Notes: a model not told the origin generated them from the sequence alone. 64,000 nucleotides of DNA from Methylosinus sp. LW4 (GCF_000379125.1 NZ_KB900626.1:3844024-3908023); one strand, 5' to 3'. Positions 17,716 through 27,648 are shown, numbered from the stretch's first letter. Program-made: numbers and translations.

Positions 17716-18804
17716 TCAGGGCAGAGTGCTGAAGAAAAGACCCCTGACCCGGCCGTCGGGAGCGAGGTCGATGCGCCATTCGGTCTCGTTTTTTTCGAAT
17801 TGTGCGCGATAGACGTCCCAGCCGTCCACGCCGACGCCGACGAAGCGAATCTCGCCGAGCGCGCCTTTCGCCGAGAGCTCCTCCGCGACCGCCTCCGCTC
17901 GCTCGCGCGCCAATGTGGCGAGCGGCTCCGTCATGCGCGCGGCGTCGATCTCTCTGCGCCGGGCGTCGTCGATCGTTCGGCGGATCGCCTCTTCGCTGTC
18001 CGGCTGCGGCCGATTATCGCGGATTCTGCGCGTCAGCTCCTCCGCCGCACGCTCGGCCTCCGCTTCGTCGATCCGCCGCGCGACCAGCTCGACGCCGTTC
18101 TGATGGATCGTCAGCGCATTCACTGATTGATCGCTGTCTATGGAAAAGACGAGCTGAGCCGGGACGACCTTCAGAAAGAACTCGGTCTCGCTTTCTGGAA
18201 AAATCTCATAGGCGGCCTGCCCGGTCACCTGACCGAAGAGCCGGTCGTCGACGCGCGTGATTTTTATCACGCCCCCGATGGCGTCGAAGCGATAGGCGCC
18301 GACATAGCGATCATAGATTTCTGGATTTACGGGCGTCGTCTTGCGCGGGCGCGCCTGCTCGTAGCGGCGCTGCGCGATCAGGTCGAGCGATGTCTGCGTC
18401 ATGGTGGTCTCCTTTGCGAGCGTTATGAGTTCGTCGAGCGAGAGCGTCCCACCCTTGGAGAGCTTCGTTCGGGCGGCGCCGACGAGCGCCAGCTTCTCGT
18501 CGATGCGCTGGCGTTGTTCGGCGAGCGCCGACTGCTGCATTTCCAGTGTTCGATCGAGATCGACCGCGCGCCCCTCGAGCAGCGCGGCGATGCGCGAGAG
18601 GCTGAGGCCGAAGCGTTTCAGAGCGAGCACTTCGTGGAGACGGGCGATCTCCTTTTCGCCGTACAGCCTCCAGCCCTTCGCCGAACGGGCCGGCGTCAGC
18701 AGGCTGCGCTGCTCATAGGTTCGGAGACCGCGAACGGTGACGCCGATGCGCTCCGCACATTCCGCCGCGGTCAGCAACACGTCCTTGCGCTTCGACTCTC
18801 TCAC
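17716..18804 (-). CDS. MerR-family transcriptional regulator with long C-terminal domain
   Basis: A 362-residue protein from a GTG at 18804. The N-terminal MerR helix-turn-helix reads LLTAAECAERIGVTVRGLRTYEQ, RSLLTPARSAKGWRLYGEKEIARLHEV and a dimerisation coiled coil around 75-110. The C-terminal two thirds (VNPEIYDRYVGAYRF..GGVIKITRVDDRLFGQVTGQ) resemble a beta-rich DUF3471-like module fused to the regulator. That domain probably binds an effector or target; its ligand is unknown. Both sides are flanked by members of the same repeat family, so the gene may have moved as a block between addB and addA. Confidence 0.75.
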   Translation of the reverse strand: MRESKRKDVLLTAAECAERIGVTVRGLRTYEQRSLLTPARSAKGWRLYGEKEIARLHEVLALKRFGLSLSRIAALLEGRAVDLDRTLEMQQSALAEQRQRIDEKLALVGAARTKLSKGGTLSLDELITLAKETTMTQTSLDLIAQRRYEQARPRKTTPVNPEIYDRYVGAYRFDAIGGVIKITRVDDRLFGQVTGQAAYEIFPESETEFFLKVVPAQLVFSIDSDQSVNALTIHQNGVELVARRIDEAEAERAAEELTRRIRDNRPQPDSEEAIRRTIDDARRREIDAARMTEPLATLARERAEAVAEELSAKGALGEIRFVGVGVDGWDVYRAQFEKNETEWRIDLAPDGRVRGLFFSTLP

Positions 18805-18949
18805 TGGACGAGCCCTCCTGTTTCTCGGGTCTAATCTATGACCCAAGGGACGGCGCAAGCGTCATTTTGCGACATCGGAAGCGGCGCGGCGCGAGGCCCC
18901 CGTGTCCGGCGTCGCCGGCGTGCGCAAGGCGCGGCATGTCGCGTCGATA

Positions 18950-19680
18950 GGCTCAGCGAAAAGTGAATGCGGCGCCGCTTCCGCCGTCCCGAAAATGGAA
19001 TTGCGGCACGAGACGCGCACAAACCCTGTCCGAATCGGGCCCGCCGAAAATGGGGCGTCGATTCCTTGCCGAAGCGTCAATCTTCATGGCGAAGGCTTCG
19101 TAAATGCGGTCTCTTCGCAGCTCGGCGCGTCGCCGCCTTCACAGGCTTAGCGATTGGTGAATCGTCGGCCTCTTCGCGTGGTCCCGAAAGTGGAATTGCA
19201 GCACGAGACGCGCACAAACCCTGTCCGAATCGGGGGCGTTGAAAATGGGACGTCGATTCCTTGCCGAAGCGTCAATCATCATGGCGAACGCTTCGTAAAT
19301 GCTGTCTCTTCGCGGCTCGGCGCGACGCCGCCTTCACAGGCTTAGCGAGTGGTGAATCGTCGGCCTCTTCGCGTGGTCCCGAAAGTGGAATTGTAGCACG
19401 AGACGCGCACAAACCCTGTCCGAATCGGGGGCGCCGAAAATGAGGCGTCGATTCCTTGCCGAAGCGTCAATCATCATGGCGAAGGCTTCGTAAATGCGGT
19501 CTCTTCGCAGCTCGGCCCGTCGCCGCCTTCACAGGCTTAGCGAGTGGTGAATCGTCGGCCTCTTCGCGTGGTCCCGAAAGTGGAATTGCGGCACGGGACG
19601 CGCACAAACCGCGTCCGAATCGGGAGCGCCGAAAATCGGCCGCCGATTCCTTGCCGAAGCGTCAAAGAACAGGGTGAACG
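18950..19680. repeat. Tandem array of a 195-bp repeat
   Basis: Units begin near 18951, 19146, 19341 and 19536. The marker ACCCTGTCCGAATCGGG recurs at exact 195-base steps (19021, 19216, 19411, 19606; slightly altered in the last). Neighbouring units are nearly identical, which points to recent amplification. As 195 is a multiple of three, open frames run through the array on both strands, but they have no start signals or protein-like composition. The array separates addB from the MerR gene. No transposase or terminal inverted repeats are seen. Confidence 0.85.
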
Positions 19681-19703
19681 CTTCGCAGCTTCGCGGTGAA
19701 GCG

Positions 19704-22700
19704 TCACTCTTCACCACCGCCGCCCTCGCGCGACCATTCCTTCACGCGCGCCAGATGGTCGTAATCGCTGTAGCGCGAGGCGAACTCGACCCATGGCCGC
19801 GAGGGATAGGGCGTGTCGGCGAGACGAAACTGATTCAGCAGCACGAAGAGATTGGCGCGATGCTCGGCGACGACGTCGCCGAAACCCTTGTCCTTGAATT
19901 TCAGCCATTGCGTCTCGCCGCCGCTCTTGCCGCCGAGCCGCACATAAGCGGCGCCGGCGACGCGCGGCGCGCCGACGGAGTCGAAGGCGCCGGCCTCGAT
20001 CATCGCCGCCTCCAATGTGAGCTGCGGCGAGAAGCCGGCGCCGACCTGTGAGGCGGTCGGCGGATTGCCGGTCTTGTAATCGAAGACGAAAGCTTCGCCG
20101 CTCGCATCCACCTCTATGCGATCGGCGACGCAGGAGAGGGTGAAGACGCTGCCGTCGGCGAGCGTCAGCTTCCAGCCGGCGCCTTTCTCGATGAAAATCT
20201 CGCGCGCCTGCTCGCGGCGCTCGCGCTCGAAGGCGAGCGCATGATCGAGCCCGGCCTCTATGCGCGGCCAGTCGAAGGCGAGGAAGGATGGATTGTCCAG
20301 GAACTCGCCGAGCTCGGCGCGCGCGATCTCGACGAGCAGCGCGCGGGCGTCTTCGGGCAGCGGGCCTTTGGGATGCGCCTCCTGGAATTTCGCCAGCGCC
20401 GCATGGATCGCGACGCCGATCTCGCGCACGCCCTTGGGCGCGCCGAGCGGCGGCAAGGGCGGCAGGCGCAGAATAGATTCCGCGAAGACGGAATAGGGAT
20501 CGCGGCGCAGCTTTTCGATGCGCGTGACGCTGAGCCGCGTCGGCCGCAGCTCCACGGGCGGGCGCGGCAGCGGGCGCGATATGGCGCGAATCTCCTGTGG
20601 GCGATCCAGCGCGGCGGCGAGCGCGCATTTTTCATCGCCGCGCGCCTTGCAGGCGGCGAAAGCCTCGCCCGAGAGCGCCGCCAATCGCGCGATGAGGCGC
20701 GACGCCACGGTCGGCGCGCCGTCGCGCTTTTTCGCGCGGCTGACGACGACTTCCGCCGCGCCGAAGGCCATGGAGAAGTCATGCGCCGTCTGGCCGATGC
20801 GGCGCTCCGGCGGCGAGAGGCCCAATTGCCGGCGCATGGCGCGATTGAGAAAGGCGCCGGATTCGGCCTGCGGCGGCCAGATCGTCTCGTCGAGCCCGGC
20901 GAGCAGCACGAGATCGGCGTCGAGAAGGCGCGCCTCCAGCAGGCCGAGAATCTTGAGGCGCGGATGCGCGCGTTTCGGGGAGGGCGCGCTCGCCTCGAAG
21001 GCGAGACGGTCGAAGAAGGAGGCGTAGCCGGCGGCGTCGAAGACGAGCGCGCTGCCTGCGGCCTCCAGCGCGTCGAAGAGCTGCAGCAATTGCTCGACGC
21101 CCTCGCCGGCGGGCTCTTCGCCGGCGATTTTCTCCAGCGCCAGCGCATGGGCGCGCGCGCGCTCGCCGAGGCGCGCCTCCGGCGTGAGCGCGGCGAGCGG
21201 CAGCAGCGCTTCGTCGAGGCGGGCGAGGAGGTCGTCGATCGCGCGCCAGTCCTCCTCGCGAATGCGCTTCAGCGCCGGATGGGCGTGCGTCTCTTCGGCG
21301 AGCTGGCGCGCCGGCGTGGCCATGGCGGCGAAGGAGCCGCCGCTCTCGACATTGCGCAGCACGGCGATCTCGACCAGCGGAGCGAGGCGCTCGATCTCCG
21401 CGCGCTCGAGGCCGAGGCGCGTCAGCGGATGGGCGAGCAGAGCGGCGGCGTCGATCGCCGACGCGCCGTCCTCCGCCGTGGCGGCGATGAGCCGCGCCAG
21501 AGCGCCGATCGGCGTCGCGCCCAGCGGTCGGCCGGCCGAATCGTCGACCTCCACGCCCCAGCGCGCCAGCTCGGCGCAGACGCGGCGGGCGATGTCACGG
21601 TCGGGCGTGATGAGCGCCGCCGTGCGGCCCGGCGTCTCCAGCGCCTCGCGCATGGAAAGGGCGAGCGCCAGCGCCTCCTCGCGCTCGTCCGCCGACTCGA
21701 TGAAGGAGACGCCGGCGAGCGCTTCGGCGAATCCCTCGGCCGCGGCGGCGCGGAAGTCGCGCCAATAATCGGTGCAATCGGCGGGGCGCAGCGCCTCGGC
21801 CAGCAGCCGCGTCCGCGCCTGCAGCACGGGCGGAGCGGAGCCGATGGGGCGGACCTCCTCGCGCGTGACGCCGATCGTGGAGAGGAGACGCTTCAGCAAG
21901 GTCTGCGGATGGGTGAAGCTCGGCTCGTCGCGCTCGCTCTCGCCATCGTCGCCGACCCTGCGCCAGGCGGCTTCGTCCAGCTCGAGATCGAGGCCGGGCA
22001 GGATCACCGCGCCGCGCTCCAGCCGGGCGATCGCCGCCAAAAGGCGCGCCGTCGCCGGATGCGCGCCGGTGGAGCCGAGCGCGATCACCGGGCCGCGCGC
22101 GCCGCCGCGCTCCAAATGCGCGATCTGCGCCTCGATCAGCGCGGTCTGCCGCGCGGCGCGGTCGATGAGGCCGCGGGCGCCGAGAATATTCGGCCAATCC
22201 TCGAGCGCGATTTTCAGAAAATTGGCGGTGATCGCAAAGAAGCGGTCATAGGCCTCCTCCGCGAGGCCGGCGAGCGCGCTCGCCTCCAGCTTCTCGATCG
22301 CGAATTCGTCGATCAGCCGCGCCAGCTCGCCGGAGAGCGCATAGGCGCTGGCGGGGGAGGGGGCGATCAGCAGCATCTCGCGCGGGTCGTGCTCGACCGC
22401 GCCGGTCGAATCGATGGAGACGATGGCGTGGCGCAGCGCGCGCGCCCATTGCAGCGTCAGCTCGGCCAGGATCAGCCGCCGGTCCAGCTCCTCTATCGCC
22501 GGCGCCAGCGCTTGCTCCTGGGCCGCCTCGCCGGAGTCGAGATCGACATGAAACAGCGCGGCGGCCTCCTGCTCGTCGAGATCGCCGAGCGGCAAGATGC
22601 GCGGCAGCAGCGCCGCCGGCGCCTCGATCGCCGTGGAGAATTGCGCCGCCAAAGCCCGCGCGGCGCGCTGTGTCGGCACATAAATGGTGGTAGCGGCCAG

Positions 22701-22820
22701 AGCCAGCGGCCCGCTCTCGCGCGAGAGGCTGGGGATGATCGCGCCATCCAGCAGGGCCCGCGTGAAGGCGCCCAGAAAGGGGGCGCCAGGGGCTATGGAA
22801 AATACGTAGCGAGGCGCCAT
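19704..22820 (-). CDS. addB: Double-strand break repair protein AddB (alphaproteobacterial type)
   Basis: A 1038-residue partner of AddA. The N-terminus reads MAPRYVFSIAPGAPFLGAFT and TTIYVPTQRAARALAAQF, the degenerate nucleotide-binding region seen in alphaproteobacterial AddB. Middle segments include LLAGLDETIWPPQAESGAFL and VVVSRAKKRDGAPTVASRL. The C-terminal nuclease domain contains FVFDYKTGNPPTASQVGAG and ends DYDHLARVKEWSREG. The ATG at 22820 begins at the conserved family N-terminus; an ATG at 22850 would add ten residues. The gene is complete, but its usual direct neighbour addA lies 4 kb downstream. Confidence 0.92.
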   Translation of the reverse strand: MAPRYVFSIAPGAPFLGAFTRALLDGAIIPSLSRESGPLALAATTIYVPTQRAARALAAQFSTAIEAPAALLPRILPLGDLDEQEAAALFHVDLDSGEAAQEQALAPAIEELDRRLILAELTLQWARALRHAIVSIDSTGAVEHDPREMLLIAPSPASAYALSGELARLIDEFAIEKLEASALAGLAEEAYDRFFAITANFLKIALEDWPNILGARGLIDRAARQTALIEAQIAHLERGGARGPVIALGSTGAHPATARLLAAIARLERGAVILPGLDLELDEAAWRRVGDDGESERDEPSFTHPQTLLKRLLSTIGVTREEVRPIGSAPPVLQARTRLLAEALRPADCTDYWRDFRAAAAEGFAEALAGVSFIESADEREEALALALSMREALETPGRTAALITPDRDIARRVCAELARWGVEVDDSAGRPLGATPIGALARLIAATAEDGASAIDAAALLAHPLTRLGLERAEIERLAPLVEIAVLRNVESGGSFAAMATPARQLAEETHAHPALKRIREEDWRAIDDLLARLDEALLPLAALTPEARLGERARAHALALEKIAGEEPAGEGVEQLLQLFDALEAAGSALVFDAAGYASFFDRLAFEASAPSPKRAHPRLKILGLLEARLLDADLVLLAGLDETIWPPQAESGAFLNRAMRRQLGLSPPERRIGQTAHDFSMAFGAAEVVVSRAKKRDGAPTVASRLIARLAALSGEAFAACKARGDEKCALAAALDRPQEIRAISRPLPRPPVELRPTRLSVTRIEKLRRDPYSVFAESILRLPPLPPLGAPKGVREIGVAIHAALAKFQEAHPKGPLPEDARALLVEIARAELGEFLDNPSFLAFDWPRIEAGLDHALAFERERREQAREIFIEKGAGWKLTLADGSVFTLSCVADRIEVDASGEAFVFDYKTGNPPTASQVGAGFSPQLTLEAAMIEAGAFDSVGAPRVAGAAYVRLGGKSGGETQWLKFKDKGFGDVVAEHRANLFVLLNQFRLADTPYPSRPWVEFASRYSDYDHLARVKEWSREGGGGEE

Positions 22821-23006
22821 TTCTCTACTCGGCGGGTGGAAAGAAAGCATGAGCGGAGCAATTCACATCTGAATTCTGTGTATTGCGCGTGATTGCGGAA
22901 TTGAAACCCGCCGGTAGAGGAGAATACTCCGGGGCGGCGACCGTGGCGATGGTTTGGCGGCGCGCCGGCTTTTTCGAGAGCGAATGGGTTTCGAGGGAAC
23001 TCGCCG

Positions 23007-24155
23007 ATGGACCGATCGTCGAGCGATTCGCACGCCGAGCTCCGAGAGACTTCCGCGTCGACACGGCCTTCGCGCCGTGCGGCCGGGGGCGGGGAGGATT
23101 TGCGCCTCGCCGATACGGCGCGGCTCGAGGCCGTTCTCGACTCTCTGTCGGACGCAGTGCTCACAATCGACGCGAAAGGCGTGGTGGCGGCCGCCAACGC
23201 CGCGGCGGGACAGATGTTCCGCTGCGCGGGCGACGCGCTGCTGGGCGTCGAGGCCGCGAAGCTGCTGCCCGAATGCCGCCTCGCCGCCGCCGAGCGGCGA
23301 TCGGACGCGCTGGCGCGGCGCCCGGACGGCTCCGCCTTCCCGGCCGCGCTCACCGTGACCGAGACGCGCGGCGCGCTTCGCCAACGCATCGCCGTGATTC
23401 GCGATCTCACCGAGGAGCGCGCCACCGAGGCGCTGCTCTGCGAGCTGCGCTCGGAGCTCGCCTATGCCGGGCGGCTCGCGGCGATGGGCGAGCTGGCGGC
23501 GGCGCTCGCGCATGAGATCAACCAGCCCTTTTCCGCCATCGCGACCTACGTCCGCACCGCGCGCTGGCTGCTGCAGCGCAAGCCCAAGCAGAGCAGCGAG
23601 GTCGAGGATATTCTGGACAAGGCGGGGGCGCAGGCGATGCGCGCCGGCGACATCGTGCGGCGCTTGCGCGAATTCGTCACCCGCGGCGAATCGGTGAAGA
23701 CGGTGCAGAGCCTCAGCGCTCTGGTCGAGGAGGCGAAATCGCTGGGCGTCGCCAGCGCGCGGCAGGTCGGCGCGCAGATCAGCGTCGCCGCCAAGGCCGA
23801 GAATGACGAGGTTCTCGCCGATCGCGTGCAGATCCAGCAGGTCATCGTCAATCTCATGCGCAACGCCGTCGAGGCGATGGACGGCGCGCCGCGGCGGGAG
23901 CTGTCGCTCTCCACCTCCGCCGCCGACGGCTATGCGCGGCTCGACGTGGCCGACACCGGCCATGGTCTGAAGGATGGCGCCAGCGCGCTGTTTCAGCCCT
24001 TCCGCAGCAGCAAGGCGAGCGGAATGGGCATAGGGCTTTCGATTTCCCGCTCCATTGTCGAGGCGCATGGCGGCCGCATATGGGCCGAGCCCAATCCTCA
24101 CGGCGGCGCGATTTTCAGCTTCACGCTTCCTCTCGCGGAAAGGGCCAGCCTATGA
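23007..24155 (+). CDS. PAS-domain sensor histidine kinase (FixL-like architecture)
   Basis: A 382-residue cytoplasmic kinase. It has a PAS domain (about 38-140: LEAVLDSLSDAVLTIDAKGVV...RDLTEERATE), a His-containing dimerisation helix MGELAAALAHEINQPFSAI (His about 173), and HATPase motifs NLMRNAVEAMDG (N box), DTGHGL (G1) and GMGIGLSISRSIVEAHGG (G2). It resembles FixL in layout, but the PAS domain shows no obvious haem-ligating His in the usual place, so oxygen sensing by haem is not supported. The response regulator gene overlaps its stop by four bases. Confidence 0.85.
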   Translation: MDRSSSDSHAELRETSASTRPSRRAAGGGEDLRLADTARLEAVLDSLSDAVLTIDAKGVVAAANAAAGQMFRCAGDALLGVEAAKLLPECRLAAAERRSDALARRPDGSAFPAALTVTETRGALRQRIAVIRDLTEERATEALLCELRSELAYAGRLAAMGELAAALAHEINQPFSAIATYVRTARWLLQRKPKQSSEVEDILDKAGAQAMRAGDIVRRLREFVTRGESVKTVQSLSALVEEAKSLGVASARQVGAQISVAAKAENDEVLADRVQIQQVIVNLMRNAVEAMDGAPRRELSLSTSAADGYARLDVADTGHGLKDGASALFQPFRSSKASGMGIGLSISRSIVEAHGGRIWAEPNPHGGAIFSFTLPLAERASL

Positions 24156-24838
24156 GACCAGCGCCGTTCGTGCACCTCGTGGACGATGATCCGGCGATCC
24201 GCGACGCGCTGACGCTGATGTTCCGCTCGCGCGGCTTTCGCTCGCGCGCCTATCGCGCGGCGGAGGAATGTCTCGCCGAGGCGGGGCCGAAGACATCGGG
24301 CTGCATCGTCGCCGATATGCGGCTGCCGGACATGACCGGCGTCGAGCTGACGCGGCGGCTGCGCGCCTCCGGGGCGACGCCGCCCGTGGTCATCATCACC
24401 GCCTGCGCCGGCGCCTCCCTCGCGGTGGAGGCGATGGCGGCCGGCGCCAGCGATCTTCTGGAAAAGCCCTTCGACGACGAGGCGCTGCTCGCCTCGGTGC
24501 GGCGGGCGCTGGCGTCTCGGCGCGGCGAGGCCGAGAGCGACGCTGAGACGCGCGCCGTTCTCGCGCGTTTCGGCGCGCTGAGCGAAGATGAGCGCCGTGT
24601 GCTGGCGGGCGTCGCCAAAGGAAGGCCGAGCCGCGACATAGCGGAAGGGCTCGGCCTCGAATTGCGCGCGGTGGAGCTGCACCGCGCCAATATCATGGCC
24701 AAGGCCAATATCGGCACGCTGGTCGAGCTGGCGCGGCTCTCGGTGATCGCCGCCAGCGTCAAGGCGAGCGAGGGACGCGAGCCTAATCCGCCGCTGCGGC
24801 GCCGCCGTTCAAATCTTCGGGGCGCGGCTGCAGCATGA
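24152..24838 (+). CDS. FixJ-type response regulator (receiver + LuxR HTH)
   Basis: A 228-residue partner of the preceding kinase, with an ATGA overlap. The receiver domain has the acidic pair in VHLVDDDPAIRDAL, phospho-acceptor Asp in GCIVADMRLPDMTG, Thr in VVIITACAGA and Lys in LLEKPFDDEALL. The C-terminal HTH reads LSEDERRVLAGVAKGRPSRDIAEGL and VELHRANIMAKANI. It is expected to activate target promoters after phosphorylation; targets are unknown. The 3' end overlaps the convergent fabI gene by 56 bases and adds a basic tail (NPPLRRRRSNLRG) beyond the normal FixJ end. Confidence 0.86.
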   Translation: MRPAPFVHLVDDDPAIRDALTLMFRSRGFRSRAYRAAEECLAEAGPKTSGCIVADMRLPDMTGVELTRRLRASGATPPVVIITACAGASLAVEAMAAGASDLLEKPFDDEALLASVRRALASRRGEAESDAETRAVLARFGALSEDERRVLAGVAKGRPSRDIAEGLGLELRAVELHRANIMAKANIGTLVELARLSVIAASVKASEGREPNPPLRRRRSNLRGAAAA

Positions 24839-25604
24839 TGTTGTAGCCGGCGTCGACGACGTGGATCTCGCCGGTCACGCCGCCCGACAGCTCCGACAGG
24901 AAATAGAGCGCCGAGCCGCCGATCTCGTCCAGCGTTATCATACGGCGCAAAGGCGCATGCGCCTTTTGGAAGGCGCCCATGGCGCGCGCGCCGGTGATGC
25001 CGGCGCCGGCCATCGTCCGCACCGGGCCGGGCGAGATGGCGTTCACGCGAATGCCGCGCGCGCCATAATCGGCCGCGAGATAGCGCACGGAGGAATCGAG
25101 CGCCGCCTTGGCGACGCCCATGACGTTGTAATTAGGCATCACATGCGTGCCTCCGCCGAAGGAGACGGTGAGCATGGTCCCGCCATTCTTCATCATCGCC
25201 GCCGCGCGTTTCGCCGCCTCGGTGAAGGAGAAGCAGGAGATGACCATGGTGCGGATGAAATTCTCGCGCGATGTGTCGGCGTAGAGGCCTTTCAGCTCGC
25301 TCTTGTCGGAATAGGCGAGCGAATGGACCAGAAAATCCAGCTCGCCCCATTCCTCCTGCAGCCGCGCGAAGACGGAATCGAGGGACGCGATATCTTCCAC
25401 ATCGCAAGGGATCACCAGATTGGAGCCGAGCTCCTCGGCGATCGGGCGGACGCGCTTGCCGAGCGCCTCGCCCTGATAGGTGAAGGCGAGCGAGGCCCCA
25501 TGCCGCGCCAGCGCTCGCGCTATGCCATAGGCGATGGAATGATCATTCGCGACTCCCATGACAAGGCCGCGTTTGCCCTGCATGAGGCCCGTTGAAACCG
25601 TCAT
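24783..25604 (-). CDS. fabI: Enoyl-[acyl-carrier-protein] reductase (NADH)
   Basis: A 273-residue short-chain dehydrogenase-type enzyme for the last step of the fatty-acid elongation cycle. It shows GVANDHSIAYGIARAL (dinucleotide binding), the catalytic pair Tyr159 and Lys166 in MPNYNVMGVAKAALD, and INAISPGPVRT-like NAISPGPVRTMAGAGI. The position equal to E. coli Tyr146 is Phe149 (SFGGGTHVMPNYN); many rhizobial FabI have Tyr there. It is the last gene of a fabA-fabB-fabI cluster, 21 bases after fabB. The C-terminus overlaps the convergent response regulator gene. Confidence 0.93.
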   Translation of the reverse strand: MTVSTGLMQGKRGLVMGVANDHSIAYGIARALARHGASLAFTYQGEALGKRVRPIAEELGSNLVIPCDVEDIASLDSVFARLQEEWGELDFLVHSLAYSDKSELKGLYADTSRENFIRTMVISCFSFTEAAKRAAAMMKNGGTMLTVSFGGGTHVMPNYNVMGVAKAALDSSVRYLAADYGARGIRVNAISPGPVRTMAGAGITGARAMGAFQKAHAPLRRMITLDEIGGSALYFLSELSGGVTGEIHVVDAGYNIMLQPRPEDLNGGAAAAD

Positions 25605-25625
25605 CTTTGGATGGTCCTATTCTCG

Positions 25626-26849
25626 TCAGGCGTCCGGGTGCTTGAACACCAGCGACGCATTGGTTCCGCCGAAGCCGAAGGAATTGGAGAGCACGGCGCG
25701 CAGAGCGACATTGTCGCGCCGCTGGCGCAGGATCGGCATATCGGCGAATTCGGGGTCGAGCTCCTCGATATTGGCGCTCTCGCAGATGAAGCCGTTCTGC
25801 ATCATCAGCAGCGAATAGATCGCCTCCTGCACGCCGGTCGCGCCGAGCGAATGGCCGGTCAGCGATTTCGTCGCCGAGATCGGCGGGCATTTGTCGCCGC
25901 GGCCGAAGACCTCGCGAATCGCCTCGATCTCTTTCAGATCGCCGACCGGCGTCGAGGTGGCGTGCGGATTGATGTAGTCGATCGGAGTCTTCACGCCGGC
26001 GAGCGCCTGGCGCATGCAACGCATCGCGCCTTCGCCGGAAGGGGCGACCATGTCATGGCCGTCCGAGGTCGCGCCATAGCCGGCGAGCTCGGCGTAGATT
26101 TTCGCGCCGCGCGCCTTGGCCCGCTCATACTCTTCCAGCACCAGCACGCCGGCGCCGCCGCCGATGACGAAGCCGTCGCGGTTCTTGTCATAGGCGCGCG
26201 AGGCCGTCGCCGGCCGGTCGTTATAGGAGGAGGACATGGCGCCCATGGCGTCGAACAGCACGGAGAGCTCCCACTCCAGCTCCTCGCAGCCGCCGGCGAA
26301 CATAATGTCCTGCTTGCCCCATTGAATCTGCTCATAGGCCGCGCCGATGCAATGATTCGACGTCGCGCAGGCCGAGGAGATGGAATAGTTGACGCCCTTG
26401 ATCTTGAACCAGGTGGCGAGCGTCGCCGAGGCGGTGGAGGACATGGCCTTGGGCACGGCGAAGGGGCCGACCTTCTTCGGCCCCTTGGTGCGGGCGATAT
26501 CGGCGGATTCGACCACGACTTTGGTGGAAGGGCCGCCGGAGCCCATGATGATGCCGGTGCGCTCATTGGAGATTTCGTCCGGCGCGAGGCCGGAGTCGAG
26601 AATCGCTTGATCCATGGCGACGTGATTCCAGGCCGTGCCCATGGCGTGGAAGCGCATGGCGCGGCGGTCGAGGATGGTCGACGGGTCGAGGGTCGGCGCG
26701 CCATGCACCTGGCAGCGGAAGCCGAGCTCGGCGTATTTGTCCGCCTTGACGACGCCCGACTTCGCCTCATGCAGAGAGGCGACGACTTCCTGCGTATTGT
26801 TGCCGATGGACGAAACGACGCCCATGCCGGTCACGACCACTCTTCTCAT
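25626..26849 (-). CDS. fabB: Beta-ketoacyl-ACP synthase I
   Basis: A 407-residue condensing enzyme. The Cys-His-His triad is visible: Cys in [12 protein letters not shown] (about 162), His in [12 protein letters not shown] (about 300) and His in [11 protein letters not shown] (about 334). The start [18 protein letters not shown] is typical. With FabA it makes unsaturated fatty acids anaerobically. It sits between fabA and fabI on the same strand, the standard alphaproteobacterial order. Confidence 0.95.
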   Translation of the reverse strand: MRRVVVTGMGVVSSIGNNTQEVVASLHEAKSGVVKADKYAELGFRCQVHGAPTLDPSTILDRRAMRFHAMGTAWNHVAMDQAILDSGLAPDEISNERTGIIMGSGGPSTKVVVESADIARTKGPKKVGPFAVPKAMSSTASATLATWFKIKGVNYSISSACATSNHCIGAAYEQIQWGKQDIMFAGGCEELEWELSVLFDAMGAMSSSYNDRPATASRAYDKNRDGFVIGGGAGVLVLEEYERAKARGAKIYAELAGYGATSDGHDMVAPSGEGAMRCMRQALAGVKTPIDYINPHATSTPVGDLKEIEAIREVFGRGDKCPPISATKSLTGHSLGATGVQEAIYSLLMMQNGFICESANIEELDPEFADMPILRQRRDNVALRAVLSNSFGFGGTNASLVFKHPDA

Positions 26850-26940
26850 GTCCGAACTCCCTCGCGCCGGCGGGCTTTTGCTTTGTCCCGTCTGGTTTGG
26901 CGATTGTCTCGCGCGCCGCGATCGGCGCGCCGTCGGGCCG

Positions 26941-27456
26941 TCACGCGGCTTCCGGCTTGGCGAGACCGACCTTAAGGTCTTTCGCTTCGTAAATACGTTC
27001 GCCGTCCACCTCCACCCAGCCGTCGGCGATGCCGAGGACGAGCTTGGATTTGAACACGCGCTTGAAATCGACGCCGTAGCGGACGAGCTTGTTGTGCGGC
27101 CGCACCTGGCCGCTGAACTTCACCTCGCCGACGCCCAGCGCCATGCCGCGGCCGGGCAGATCCAGCCAGCCCAGGAAAAAGCCGGTGAGCTGCCACAGCG
27201 AATCGACGCCGAGGCACCCCGGCATCACCGGATTGCCCTTGAAATGGCAGTCGAAGAACCAGAGGCTCGGATTAATGTCGAGCTCGGCGCGCACATAGCC
27301 TTTGCCATGGGCGCCGCCCTCTTCGAAAATTTCCGTGATTCGGTCGAACATGAGCATGGGCGGCAGCGGAAGCTGGGCGTTGCCCGGGCCGAAAAGCTCT
27401 TCCCGCGCGCAGGCGAGCAGATCCTCATATCCGAAAGACGAGCGCCGTTCGCTCAT
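26941..27456 (-). CDS. fabA: 3-hydroxydecanoyl-ACP dehydratase/isomerase
   Basis: A 171-residue hot-dog fold enzyme that dehydrates 3-hydroxydecanoyl-ACP and isomerises the double bond. The active-site His and Asp are seen in [36 protein letters not shown] follows. The ATG at 27456 gives [23 protein letters not shown], the usual N-terminus. It is first in fabA-fabB-fabI and divergent from irr, a linkage conserved in Rhizobiales. Confidence 0.95.
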   Translation of the reverse strand: MSERRSSFGYEDLLACAREELFGPGNAQLPLPPMLMFDRITEIFEEGGAHGKGYVRAELDINPSLWFFDCHFKGNPVMPGCLGVDSLWQLTGFFLGWLDLPGRGMALGVGEVKFSGQVRPHNKLVRYGVDFKRVFKSKLVLGIADGWVEVDGERIYEAKDLKVGLAKPEAA

Positions 27457-27648
27457 GATGTTCCTTCTTGCGTCTGCGACGTGACGATTTCCGGCCGCGC
27501 TGCGGACCAGAAGCCGCATTCGTTAACATAGGCGCCCGCCGGGTCAAAGGGGGCGCGCGGCCTCGAGAGCGGTTTCGTCGGTCCACAGCGGCCCGCGGAG
27601 GAAAAGATTGTCTCTGCCGCCGAGCTTCCCTATTGTAACGAAAGAGAC

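Noticed and set aside
18902..19677. Series of 60-90 codon frames in the repeat array
   Set aside because: They recur with the 195-base period and reflect the repeat length being divisible by three; no ribosome sites or plausible protein family.
18950..19680. CRISPR array
   Set aside because: The unit is 195 bases with near-identical sequence throughout; there are no short repeats with unique spacers and no cas genes.
20241..22892. 883-codon plus-strand frame over addB
   Set aside because: Antisense of AddB; no protein-like features.
23007..24838. FixLJ oxygen-sensing system proper
   Set aside because: The PAS domain lacks an evident haem-binding His, there is no membrane region and no fix genes are near; only the architecture matches.
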